DNA of 52,975 nt, from assembly GCA_052386745.1 (NCBI GenBank), contig JBQTJW010000041.1, forward strand, positions 1 to 52,975. Reading direction: 5' to 3'. Each line of letters opens with the position of its first letter. Position 1 is the stretch's first letter. This document shows positions 29,580 to 37,565 of this stretch, piece by piece. A program made the position numbers and the translations under genes. Source of the stretch: Panacagrimonas sp052386745. Its GTDB lineage: Bacteria > Pseudomonadota > Gammaproteobacteria > Nevskiales > Nevskiaceae. A model generated the notes under the pieces. That model was not told the DNA's origin. It searched no databases and saw only the letters and a program-made list of their open reading frames with translations.

Positions 29580-30173
29580 CTAGAGCGATCCCTTGGTGGA
29601 CGGCATGATGTCCGCCATGCGCGCGTCCGGCGTGCAGGCCATGCGCAGGCCGCGGCCGAAGGCCTTGAACACGGTTTCCGCGATGTGGTGGGCGTTGCGC
29701 CCGCGCAGCGCATCCACGTGCAGGCTCACCTTGGCGTGGTTGACGAAGCCCTGGAAGAACTCGCGGAACAGGTCCACGTCGAAGTCCGCAATGCGGGCAC
29801 GCGGGAATTCCACGAACCACTCCAGCCCGGGCCGGCCCGACAGGTCCACCACCACGCGCGACAGGGCCTCGTCCAGCGGCACGTAGGCGTGGCCGTAGCG
29901 GGTGATGCCCTTCTTGTCGCCCACGGCCTTGTCGAAGGCCTGGCCGAGGGTGATGCCGATGTCTTCGACCGTGTGGTGCGCGTCGATGTGCAGGTCGCCG
30001 GTGGCCTGCACCAGCAGGTCGATCAGGCCGTGGCGCGCCACCTGGTCGAGCATGTGATCCAGGAATGGCAGGCCGGTGGCCAGCTGCGCCGCGCCCGTGC
30101 CGTCGAGATTGACCTCGACCTTGATCGTCGTTTCACGCGTTTCGCGGGAAACGCTGGATTTGCGGGCTTGCAT
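29580..30173 (-). CDS. hisB: Imidazoleglycerol-phosphate dehydratase (monofunctional)
   Basis: Dehydratase step of histidine synthesis. 197 residues, so it lacks the N-terminal phosphatase domain fused in enteric and Xanthomonas HisB. Metal-binding His motifs are DIDAHHTVEDIGI and RGRNAHHIAETVFK, and the glycine motif is GLPFLDHMLDQVARHG. Histidinol-phosphatase must be encoded elsewhere. First his gene of this run. Confidence 0.96.
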   Translation of the reverse strand: MQARKSSVSRETRETTIKVEVNLDGTGAAQLATGLPFLDHMLDQVARHGLIDLLVQATGDLHIDAHHTVEDIGITLGQAFDKAVGDKKGITRYGHAYVPLDEALSRVVVDLSGRPGLEWFVEFPRARIADFDVDLFREFFQGFVNHAKVSLHVDALRGRNAHHIAETVFKAFGRGLRMACTPDARMADIMPSTKGSL

Positions 30174-30232
30174 GGTGGCTGGCGGCGCTTTCGGGGCGCA
30201 AGGATAGCGGGTGACGGCCGCGTTTTGAAATT

Positions 30233-30248
30233 CAGGCGGCGGCGCCTG
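30233..30248 (-). terminator. Short hairpin after amtB
   Basis: A 6-base GC stem (CAGGCG/CGCCTG) with a 4-base loop begins just after the amtB stop and is followed by AATTTC. It could attenuate read-through into hisB but is weak. Confidence 0.35.
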
Positions 30249-30249
30249 C

Positions 30250-31530
30250 TCATAGATCGTAACCGCGCTCGTTATGCTGCGCCGTGTCCAGGCCGGTGGA
30301 TTCGTCTTCGGGCGTCACCCGCAGACCCATCAATGCGCCGACCAGTTTCAGCAGGCCATAGGTCACGGCCACGGTGTAGGCGCCGGTTGCGAGCACGCCC
30401 AGCGCCTGTACGCCGAGCTGCGAGGCCATGTCCATGCCCTCCGCGTAGCCCTGGCCGCTGAACGGGCCGAGCGCGGCCGAGGCAAAGATGCCGGCCATCA
30501 GCGTGCCGATGATCCCGCCCACGCCATGCACGGGGAACACGTCGAGCGAATCGTCCACGCCCAGCCGGCGCTTGAGGAAGTTGGTGGCGTTGAAGCACAC
30601 CACGCCCGCCACCGTCCCGATGACCAGCGCCCCGCCCGGCCCAACGTACCCCGAGGCCGGCGTGATGGTGCCGAGCCCCGCCACCATGCCGGTGACCGTG
30701 CCCAGGGCCGAGGGCTTGCCGTAGCGAATCCATTCGATGACCGCCCAGGCCGCCGCGCCGGCCGCGGCGGACACGTGCGTCACCAGGATCGCCATCGCCG
30801 CGTTGCCGTTGGCCGCCAGCGCCGAGCCGCCGTTGAAGCCGAACCAGCCCACCCACAGCATGCCGGCGCCGGTCACCGTCATGGTCATGTTGTGCGGCAG
30901 CATCGCGGTATGCGGAAAGCCGTGGCGGCGGCCCAGGGTGATGGCGGCAACCAGCGCCGCCGTGCCTGCGGTGACGTGCACCACCGTGCCGCCGGCAAAA
31001 TCGAGCAATCCCATCTTGTAGAGCCAGCCGTCGGAAGCCCACACCCAGTGGCACACCGGCGCGTAGACCAGGATCGCCCACAGCGCGGAGAACAGCAGCA
31101 TGGACGAAAACTTCATGCGCTCGGCAAACCCGCCCACCACCAGCGCCGGCGTGATCACGGCAAAAGTGAGCTGGAACATGGCGAAGGCCGATTCCGGCAC
31201 CGTGCCGCTGGCCGACGCTTCGGCCACGCCCGCAAAGAACACCTTCCCCAGCCCGCCAAGGAGCGGCCCGCCCGGCGCAAACGCGAGGCTGTACAGAAAC
31301 AGTACCCACAGCAGCGTGACCACGCAGGTGATGGCAAAGCACTGCATGAGCACCGACAGCACGTTCTTGGTGCGCACCAGCCCGCCGTAGAACAGGGCCA
31401 GGCCCGGCAGGGTCATGAACAGCACCAGCGCGGTAGAGGTGAGGATCCAGGCGGTATCGCCGGTATTGAGGTCCTGGGCCGCGGCCACGGACGGCATTGC
31501 GGCAAGGGCCGCGAGGCTCCATCGGTTCAT
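30250..31530 (-). CDS. amtB: Ammonium transporter
   Basis: Trimeric inner-membrane ammonia channel. 426 residues with an N-terminal signal-like segment (SLAALAAMPSVAAA) and about eleven helices. The twin pore histidines are in TVVHVTAGTAALVAA and FPVHGVGGIIGTLMAG; the ammonium-site aromatic/Ser region starts LFYGGLVRTKN. Downstream of glnK, whose product plugs the channel when nitrogen is ample. C-terminal tail GLDTAQHNERGYDL is the usual GlnK-regulated tail. Confidence 0.96.
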   Translation of the reverse strand: MNRWSLAALAAMPSVAAAQDLNTGDTAWILTSTALVLFMTLPGLALFYGGLVRTKNVLSVLMQCFAITCVVTLLWVLFLYSLAFAPGGPLLGGLGKVFFAGVAEASASGTVPESAFAMFQLTFAVITPALVVGGFAERMKFSSMLLFSALWAILVYAPVCHWVWASDGWLYKMGLLDFAGGTVVHVTAGTAALVAAITLGRRHGFPHTAMLPHNMTMTVTGAGMLWVGWFGFNGGSALAANGNAAMAILVTHVSAAAGAAAWAVIEWIRYGKPSALGTVTGMVAGLGTITPASGYVGPGGALVIGTVAGVVCFNATNFLKRRLGVDDSLDVFPVHGVGGIIGTLMAGIFASAALGPFSGQGYAEGMDMASQLGVQALGVLATGAYTVAVTYGLLKLVGALMGLRVTPEDESTGLDTAQHNERGYDL

Positions 31531-31675
31531 GCTTCTCCCATCGGGCGCCCGCGTCTACTGGCCGGCGTCCCGCTCCAAGGTGTGGGTGATGGCGCGCGAT
31601 CCGTGGATGCGCGCCTTGTTGCTGATGTCGTTGTTTGGCTTGCTGTTTGTGGCCTGGCGGGTGCTGGCCAGATCT

Positions 31676-32014
31676 TTAGACCGCGTCCACGCCCGACTCG
31701 CCGGTGCGGATGCGAACCGTCTGGTCCAGGTCGTAGACGAAGATCTTGCCGTCGCCGATCTGCCCGGTCTTGGCGCTCTTGGCGATGGCATCCACCGCGC
31801 GGTCCACCATGTCCGGCGCCAGCGCCACTTCCAGCTTGATCTTGGGCAGCAGGTCCACCGTGTACTCGGCGCCGCGGTACAGCTCGGTGTGCCCTTTCTG
31901 GCGCCCGAAGCCACGCACCTCGGTCACGGTCATGCCCTGCACGCCGATGTCGGCGAGCGCCTCGCGGACGGCGTCGAGCTTGAAGGGCTTGATGACGGCG
32001 ATGAGCATTTTCAT
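31676..32014 (-). CDS. glnK: P-II family nitrogen regulator (GlnK)
   Basis: A 112-residue P-II signal protein sensing 2-oxoglutarate and ATP/ADP. Seen are the T-loop with uridylylated Tyr51 (ELYRGAEYTVDLLPK), the B-loop TGQIGDGKIFV, and the C-terminal RIRTGE. Sequence alone does not separate GlnB from GlnK; position upstream of amtB makes it GlnK. The 145-base gap to amtB has no clear gene. Confidence 0.93.
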   Translation of the reverse strand: MKMLIAVIKPFKLDAVREALADIGVQGMTVTEVRGFGRQKGHTELYRGAEYTVDLLPKIKLEVALAPDMVDRAVDAIAKSAKTGQIGDGKIFVYDLDQTVRIRTGESGVDAV

Positions 32015-32141
32015 GACAAATCCCTGATTGCGCAGAAGCTCGTGAACGGAAGGCAGCCTGTCGGCCGGAGTTTAACCAACTCGGTCCCGTGAATCAGTTT
32101 TCGTGCCGGATCGGCGCACGGCCAGCCGCTCAGCCCACCGC

Positions 32142-33080
32142 TCAGCCCAGTGGCAGCACCTGCTCGCGATGGAATTGCAGGATGCGCCGGTAGGCATCGG
32201 GGTCCTTGACGTGGACCATGCCGCCTTCGCGCGGATGCACCCAGTCGTACAGCCGCGACAGGTAGAAGCGCAGGGCGGCGGCGCGCAGCACCAGTCGCCA
32301 GGCTGCGGCTTCGGCCGGCGTGGTGTCGCGGCGCGACCGGTAGGCCGAGATCATGGCGCGGGCGCGCTCCGCATTGGGCTGTCCGTGGCTGTCGAAGCAC
32401 CAGTCGTTGACGGTAATGGCCAGGTCGTACAGCAGGCTGTCGTGGCAGGCGTAGTAGAAGTCGATCACGCCGGTGAGGCGGTCATCCACGAACAGCACGT
32501 TATCGCGGAACAGGTCGGCGTGGATGATGCCCTGCGGCAGGGCGCAGAGATCCAGGTCCGCCTGCGCCTCCAGCTCGGATTCGATCAGCGCGCGGGCATC
32601 GGCGGCCAGGTGTGGCAGCAGGCCGCGCGCGGTTTCGGTGCGCCAGGCCGCACCGCGCGAATTGAGCGCGCGGCCCGCAAACGAGGCGGTGGCGCCATGC
32701 ATCTCGCCCAGCACGGCGCCGGTGGCGCGGCATTGTGCGAGCGTGGGAAACAGCACGCTCTGGCCGACCAGGCGATGCACCAGCGCCGCCGGCCGCCCGT
32801 TGAGCGTGACCAGGCTCTGGCCGCTGTGCGTTGCCAGCGGCGCGGCGCTGGGAAACCCGTGCGCCGCCAGGTGCTGCATCAGGCTCAGGAAAAACGGCAG
32901 GTCCGCATAGTTGAGCCGCTCGAACAGCGTCAGCACCCAGCGCCCGTCGTCGGTATCCAGGAAGTAGTTGGTGTTCTCCACGCCCTCGCCAATGCCCTGG
33001 AAGCCCACCACCTCCCCCACGGGGTACTGCCTGAGGAACTCGGCCAGCTCGGCGTGGCTGACCTTGGTGAAGACGCTCAT
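32142..33080 (-). CDS. thrB: Homoserine kinase (ThrB type II, aminoglycoside-phosphotransferase fold)
   Basis: Phosphorylates homoserine in threonine synthesis. 312 residues, starting MSVFTKVSHAELAEFLRQY and with the fold of the protein-kinase-like homoserine kinases found in Pseudomonas and rhizobia, unrelated to enteric GHMP-type ThrB. Catalytic loop GIIHADLFRDNVLF and metal-binding GVIDFYYACHD are present. No other thr gene is nearby. Confidence 0.92.
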   Translation of the reverse strand: MSVFTKVSHAELAEFLRQYPVGEVVGFQGIGEGVENTNYFLDTDDGRWVLTLFERLNYADLPFFLSLMQHLAAHGFPSAAPLATHSGQSLVTLNGRPAALVHRLVGQSVLFPTLAQCRATGAVLGEMHGATASFAGRALNSRGAAWRTETARGLLPHLAADARALIESELEAQADLDLCALPQGIIHADLFRDNVLFVDDRLTGVIDFYYACHDSLLYDLAITVNDWCFDSHGQPNAERARAMISAYRSRRDTTPAEAAAWRLVLRAAALRFYLSRLYDWVHPREGGMVHVKDPDAYRRILQFHREQVLPLG

Positions 33081-33102
33081 GCGAAATAGGGTCCAGGAGG
33101 GC

Positions 33103-34590
33103 TCAGCGCTTCCAGAAGCTGGGCGTGAAAACGATCAGCAGCGTAAAAATTTCGAGCCGTCCCAGCAACATCGTGAAGGTCAGGATCCACTTCCCGAAGT
33201 CGCTGACCGACGCCATGGACGCGTTGAGCGGCCCCAGGCCAGGACCGGCGTTGTTGATGCAGGCGGCGACGGCCGAGAAGGCGATGACCGGTTCGAGTCC
33301 CGTTGCCATCATCACGAACGTGAGCAGGATGGTCAGCCCGATGTAGACGGAAAAAAAGCCGCCGACGGCGTACACCACCGCATCGTCCACCACCTTGCCG
33401 CCGAGCTTGAGCGGAAGCTCGGCGGTGGGATGGATCAGGCGCTGGATCTCGCGCTGGGCCTGCTTGCCGAACAGCATCAGGCGCACGACCTTCACACCGC
33501 CGGACGTGGACCCGGCGCAGCCCACCATGAACATGGTCAGCATCAGCATGGTCGGCACGTAGGACGGCCACAGGCTCGGGTCCGCGGTGTTGAAGCCGGT
33601 GGTGGTGCCGTAAGAGATCACGTGGAAAAACCCCTTCCGGATCGACGTGTAAGAGCTGTCGAAAACCTGGAACAGCACGAGCGGGATGCACACCAGCGCC
33701 GACAGGATCAGCACGATGGCAAGGCAGGTGCGGAACTCGGAGTCGCTCCAGTAGGCGCGCAGGCTGTGGCTGCGCCATACCGCGAAGTGCGTAGCGAAGT
33801 TGATGGTGCCCAGCAGCATGAACAGCATGGCCACCCATTCGAGCGTGGGATTGTTGTAATAGCCAAGGCTGGCGTCGTGGCTCGAGAACCCGCCGGTGGC
33901 AAGGGTCGAAAAGGCGTGGATCAGCGCGTCGAACGGCGTCATGCCCACGCCCCAGTAAGCGAGGCCGCAGGCCACCGTCAGCGCAAGGTAGACGAGCCAC
34001 AGCACGCGCGCCGTCTCGGTGATGCGCGGGGTGAGCTTGGCGTTCTTCATCGGCCCCGGCGTCTCGGCCCGGTACAGCTGCATGCCGCCGATGCCCAGCA
34101 TGGGCAGCACGGCCACGGCGAGCACGATGATGCCCATGCCGCCCAGCCAGTGCAGTTGCGCGCGGTAGTAGTTCAGGGCCCGGGGCAGGTCGTCGAGCCC
34201 GCTGACCACCGTGGTCGCGCCGGTGGTCGTGAGGCCGGACACGGCTTCGAACATGGCATCGGTATAGGTGTGCCAGGCCTCGTCGGCAGCGTAGAGCGGG
34301 ATGGCACCAAAGGCGCCCAGCACGGTCCAGAACAGGACCGTGATCAGGAAGCCGTCGCGGGTCTTGAGCTCCGCCCGTTCGTTGCGTGCCGGCCACCACA
34401 CCACGGTGCCGGTCACGAAGGTGATCCACATGCCGATCAGGAACGGCTGCGTGGTTTCCGCCTCGAACAGCTGGTCGACCACGATGGGCGGGACCATCGT
34501 GAAGCTGAACAGCATCAGCAGGATGCCGGTGATGCGCTGGACGGCAACGAAGCGGTGAAGCCGGGTGCTGTATTGCTTGAGATAGGGCAC
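33103..34590 (-). CDS. trkH: Trk potassium uptake channel subunit TrkH
   Basis: K+ channel protein of the Trk system. The GTG start after trkA gives 495 residues. Four selectivity-loop repeats are visible, e.g. SGLTTTGATTV, STLATGGFSSHD, SYGTTTGFNTAD and NNAGPGLGP, with many helices. It starts ten bases after trkA ends, so it depends on the same mRNA, and it partners with TrkA. Confidence 0.95.
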   Translation of the reverse strand: MPYLKQYSTRLHRFVAVQRITGILLMLFSFTMVPPIVVDQLFEAETTQPFLIGMWITFVTGTVVWWPARNERAELKTRDGFLITVLFWTVLGAFGAIPLYAADEAWHTYTDAMFEAVSGLTTTGATTVVSGLDDLPRALNYYRAQLHWLGGMGIIVLAVAVLPMLGIGGMQLYRAETPGPMKNAKLTPRITETARVLWLVYLALTVACGLAYWGVGMTPFDALIHAFSTLATGGFSSHDASLGYYNNPTLEWVAMLFMLLGTINFATHFAVWRSHSLRAYWSDSEFRTCLAIVLILSALVCIPLVLFQVFDSSYTSIRKGFFHVISYGTTTGFNTADPSLWPSYVPTMLMLTMFMVGCAGSTSGGVKVVRLMLFGKQAQREIQRLIHPTAELPLKLGGKVVDDAVVYAVGGFFSVYIGLTILLTFVMMATGLEPVIAFSAVAACINNAGPGLGPLNASMASVSDFGKWILTFTMLLGRLEIFTLLIVFTPSFWKR

Positions 34591-34600
34591 TGACGGACCG

Positions 34601-35974
34601 TCAGAAGAAGCTGAGTCCGACCTGGAACAGCTTTTCCACATCCTGGGTGTGTTTGCGGTCCACGATGAACAGGATGACGTGATCCTCGGCCTGGATCACC
34701 GTGTCGTGGTGGGCAATGATGACCTCATCCCCGCGCACCACGGCGCCGATGGTGGTGCTGGGCGGCATCTTGATCTCCTCCAGCCGGCGGCCCACGACCT
34801 TGGACGTCTTGCGGTCGCCATGCGCCACGGCCTCGATGGCCTCCGCCGCGCCCCGGCGCAGCGAATGCACGCGCACCATGTCGCCCCGGCGGACATGCGC
34901 AAGCAGGGCCGAAACGGTTGACTGCTGCGGCGAGATGGCGATGTCGATGGCCCCGCCTTCCACCAGGTCCACGTACGACAGCCGGTTGATGAGCGAAAGC
35001 GCCTTGCGCGCGCCCATGCGCTTGGCGAGCATCGCCGAGAGGATGTTCGCTTCATCGTCATTGGTGACCGCGCAGTACACGTCGCAGTCCTCGATGTTTT
35101 CTTCCGTCAGCAGGTCTTCGTTGGCCGCGTCGCCCCACAGCACGGTGGAACGGGTCAGCTGCTCGGACAGGAAGCGGGCGCGCTCCCGCGAGCGTTCAAC
35201 CACCTTGACCTGCACCGTGTCTTCCAGCGCGCGCGCCAGACGCAGGCCGATGTTGCCTCCGCCGGCCAGGATCACGCGCCTCACCGGCCGATCCAGGCGG
35301 CGCAGCTCCGCCATGATCTTGGGGATGTGCTCGGCGGCCGCGATGAAGAACACCTCGTCCTCGGCCTCGATGATGGTGTCGCCCTCGGGAATGATCGGCC
35401 GTCCGCGGCGGTAGATGGCGGCAACGCGCGCGTCGATGCCCGGCAGGTGCTGCGGAAGTTCCTTCAGCTGCCGGCTCACCAGCGGCCCACCGTAGTACGC
35501 GCGCACCCCCACCAGGCGCACGCGGCCGTCAGCGAAGTCCACCACCTGGAGCGCACCCGGATACTCGATCAGGCGCGAGATGTAATCCGTGACGAGCTGT
35601 TCCGGCGAGATGTGCAGGTCCACGCTCAGCGCGTTCGGCGCGAACAGTTTTTCCTCGGCAAGGTATTCGGAAGATCGCACGCGCGCGATCTTGGTCGGCG
35701 TCTGGAACAGCGTCTGCGCGATCTTGCAGGCGAGCATGTTGGTCTCGTCCGACTCGGTGACCGCGATGATCATGTCCGCATCATCCGCGCCGGCGCGGCG
35801 CAGCACTTCCGGGTGCGAGGCGTAGCCCTGCACGGTGCCGATGTCGAAGCGTTCCTGAAGGTCGCCGAGGAGGTTGGCGTCGGAGTCCACGACGGTCACG
35901 TCGTTGGCTTCGCTCGCCAGGTTTTCTGCCAGCGTCGCGCCGACCTGCCCGGCGCCCAGGATGATGATTTTCAC
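34601..35974 (-). CDS. trkA: Trk system NAD-binding subunit TrkA
   Basis: Cytoplasmic ring protein that gates TrkH. 457 residues with two RCK-N Rossmann domains (MKIIILGAGQVGATLAENLA at the start and VILAGGGNIGLRLA near 235), each followed by an RCK-C domain. Acidic residues after each fold fit NAD(H) binding. It is the promoter-proximal gene of a trkA-trkH operon. Confidence 0.96.
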   Translation of the reverse strand: MKIIILGAGQVGATLAENLASEANDVTVVDSDANLLGDLQERFDIGTVQGYASHPEVLRRAGADDADMIIAVTESDETNMLACKIAQTLFQTPTKIARVRSSEYLAEEKLFAPNALSVDLHISPEQLVTDYISRLIEYPGALQVVDFADGRVRLVGVRAYYGGPLVSRQLKELPQHLPGIDARVAAIYRRGRPIIPEGDTIIEAEDEVFFIAAAEHIPKIMAELRRLDRPVRRVILAGGGNIGLRLARALEDTVQVKVVERSRERARFLSEQLTRSTVLWGDAANEDLLTEENIEDCDVYCAVTNDDEANILSAMLAKRMGARKALSLINRLSYVDLVEGGAIDIAISPQQSTVSALLAHVRRGDMVRVHSLRRGAAEAIEAVAHGDRKTSKVVGRRLEEIKMPPSTTIGAVVRGDEVIIAHHDTVIQAEDHVILFIVDRKHTQDVEKLFQVGLSFF

Positions 35975-36318
35975 AGCGTCGGACTTACACGGCGCTCATG
36001 CAGGATGGGTGACATGCAAGGAGCGCCCCGTCCGGCACACCCTCGCAGCGACTTGCTCTGGCGATGGAAGCATCCCCTGGTTTCGTGCCGGGCCCACGTT
36101 GCAGGCCTGGCAAATTGGTCTGATCGATCATTGGATGGCCGCTGCATGTTGTCGCGCCCCCGCGGCGGCCCGCACCATACCCTTGGCAATATTGCAGTGC
36201 AAGAAAACGCGCCGGTGGCGCAAGGCGATCCGCGCACGATCACTCGCTGACGATCGCCCCGTTATTACGAAAAGCAGTCACGGCACGCGGCCGGGCGACG
36301 ACGGCTCCGAAACACTCC
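35975..36318. other. Intergenic region between trkA and rsmJ
   Basis: 344 bases without a supportable gene. It must contain the trkA promoter region (minus strand). Short AT-rich words such as CAATATTGC near 36190 are present, but no convincing -35/-10 pair, hairpin or RNA was recognised. Confidence 0.4.
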
Positions 36319-36966
36319 TTACGGCTGGCCGGGAGCCAGGTAAAGGTCGAAGCGCGCCTGCGTGCCGCTGAGCACGGACTGCGGTGCCCGGCCGCCCAGC
36401 CATTGCCCCCTGAGGGGGCGCTTCACGGCCACGCGAGGCGCCAGCGTGCAGGCGTGGATCAGCAGTTCGGCGGCGTCCAGATCGTCGCCGGAGAGGTCGC
36501 GCAGCAGCTGCATTTCCTTCTGGGGAAGCGCGGTCTTGCCGTCGTCGGGGTACATGGGGTCGAGATAAGCGGCGTCGAAGGGGCCTTGATGGCGCATGAC
36601 GTGCAGCGCGTCCGTGCCGACGATGCGGAGGCGCTCCGCCGCGGCGCGAAGTAGGGGATCGGTCGATTCGAATGCCCGCTGCTGCGCATCTCGCAGCAGC
36701 TCCACCACCAGCGGCTGGCGTTCCGCCAGCAGCACCGATGCGCCGAGCGCAGCCAGGGTGAAGGCGTCGCGCCCCAGGCCGCCGGTGGCATCCAGGACAG
36801 TGGCCGTCGGACGGCGATGCAGGCCGACGGCACGCGCCAGCAGCTGGCGCCGGCCGGAACGGATGCGGCTGCGCTGCTCGGGGCCGAGCCAGTCGATGAA
36901 AACCGGTTTCCAGTCGGGCCGATGTTCGGCGGCCAGGCCCAGGTGGCCGTTGCGCGGGTCCCGCAC
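36319..36966 (-). CDS. rsmJ: 16S rRNA (guanine1516-N2)-methyltransferase RsmJ
   Basis: Methylates G1516 of 16S rRNA. Recognised by VLDATGGLGRDAFTLAALG (SAM motif I), the catalytic-type motif AYLDPMYPDDGKTALPQKEM, and the C-terminal RFDLYLAP. Start set at GTG 36966 (VRDPRNGHLGLA), giving 215 residues; the open frame extends upstream only through a terminator hairpin. It lacks about 35 N-terminal residues relative to the 250-residue E. coli enzyme, so a downstream start or a reduced N-terminus is possible. Confidence 0.9.
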   Translation of the reverse strand: MRDPRNGHLGLAAEHRPDWKPVFIDWLGPEQRSRIRSGRRQLLARAVGLHRRPTATVLDATGGLGRDAFTLAALGASVLLAERQPLVVELLRDAQQRAFESTDPLLRAAAERLRIVGTDALHVMRHQGPFDAAYLDPMYPDDGKTALPQKEMQLLRDLSGDDLDAAELLIHACTLAPRVAVKRPLRGQWLGGRAPQSVLSGTQARFDLYLAPGQP

Positions 36967-36969
36967 AAA

Positions 36970-36999
36970 ACAAAAACCCCGGGCGTTGCCGCCCGGGGC
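36970..36999 (-). terminator. Intrinsic terminator after the SCP2-like gene
   Basis: On the minus strand a perfect 9-base stem (CCCCGGGCG/CGCCCGGGG) with loop GCAA is followed directly by TTTTTGTTTTG. A classical rho-independent terminator 23 bases after the upstream stop and only a few bases before the proposed rsmJ start. Confidence 0.88.
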
Positions 37000-37021
37000 C
37001 TGCCGCTCTCCCGCCCCGGGT

Positions 37022-37339
37022 TCAGCCAACCTTGGTCACGTCAAAGAACGTGGTCATGCGCTGGGCCAGCATGAGGTCGCCTTCGACCTGGAGCTTGCCG
37101 GTCATGAAGGCCTGCATGCCGTTGAGCTCGCCCTTGAGCAGGGCCACCAGGTCCTCGTCCTCCATGGTCACCGCGAGGTCGGGGCTGGCCGCGCTGCCCT
37201 CGCCCACGGCCAGCGTGCCGTTCCGGATGGTCACGTGCATCGGCGTGGAGCAGTTGAACTGGATGACGCAGTCGGTGCCCGCAGCGGAATCGGCATCGAA
37301 CGCCTTGGGCAGAGTGCGAATCACGTCGGCAGCGGTCAT
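37022..37339 (-). CDS. SCP2 sterol-binding domain protein
   Basis: A 105-residue single-domain SCP2 protein: hydrophobic lipid-binding sandwich with VIQFNCSTPMHVTIRNGTL, DLAVTMEDEDLVALLKGELN and AFMTGKLQVEGDLMLAQRM, which are typical SCP2 features. Such proteins bind lipids or fatty acyl chains; the ligand here is unknown. No signal peptide. It is divergent from the P450 gene 226 bases away, with a palindrome between them. Confidence 0.88.
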   Translation of the reverse strand: MTAADVIRTLPKAFDADSAAGTDCVIQFNCSTPMHVTIRNGTLAVGEGSAASPDLAVTMEDEDLVALLKGELNGMQAFMTGKLQVEGDLMLAQRMTTFFDVTKVG

Positions 37340-37469
37340 GGGAAGTCCCCGTAGATCCGAACGGTAGCGTCCTGCCGGATGCTAGCCCGCGGTCCCCACC
37401 CTGACAACCGGGTTCCGCGCTTTGCGCGCAGCCGCCGCACACTCCCGCTCGCTGCTCCCGATGTCAGGG

Positions 37470-37496
37470 CGTTCCGCACCTCACCGGTGCGGAACG
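37470..37496. promoter_or_regulatory. Perfect inverted repeat upstream of the P450 gene
   Basis: An 11-base perfect inverted repeat (CGTTCCGCACC / GGTGCGGAACG) with a 5-base loop lies about 70 bases before the P450 start and 130 before the divergent SCP2 start. No T-run follows on either strand, so an operator is more likely than a terminator. Unassigned. Confidence 0.4.
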
Positions 37497-37565
37497 AATC
37501 GTCGGAAAACCGTCAGGACTCATGACGGGTGATCCCCTACGGTGTTCGCACCAACGGAGCGACGC

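Noticed and set aside
31589..31680. A plus-strand ATG frame in the glnK-amtB gap giving a hydrophobic stretch (MRALLLMSLFGLLFVAWRVLA)
   Set aside because: It looks like a membrane helix, but continues as antisense glnK and lacks a good ribosome site; likely chance.
30274..31839. A plus-strand open frame of about 520 codons over amtB
   Set aside because: Antisense to amtB and glnK, with His/Arg-rich composition typical of a mirror frame; no recognisable domain.
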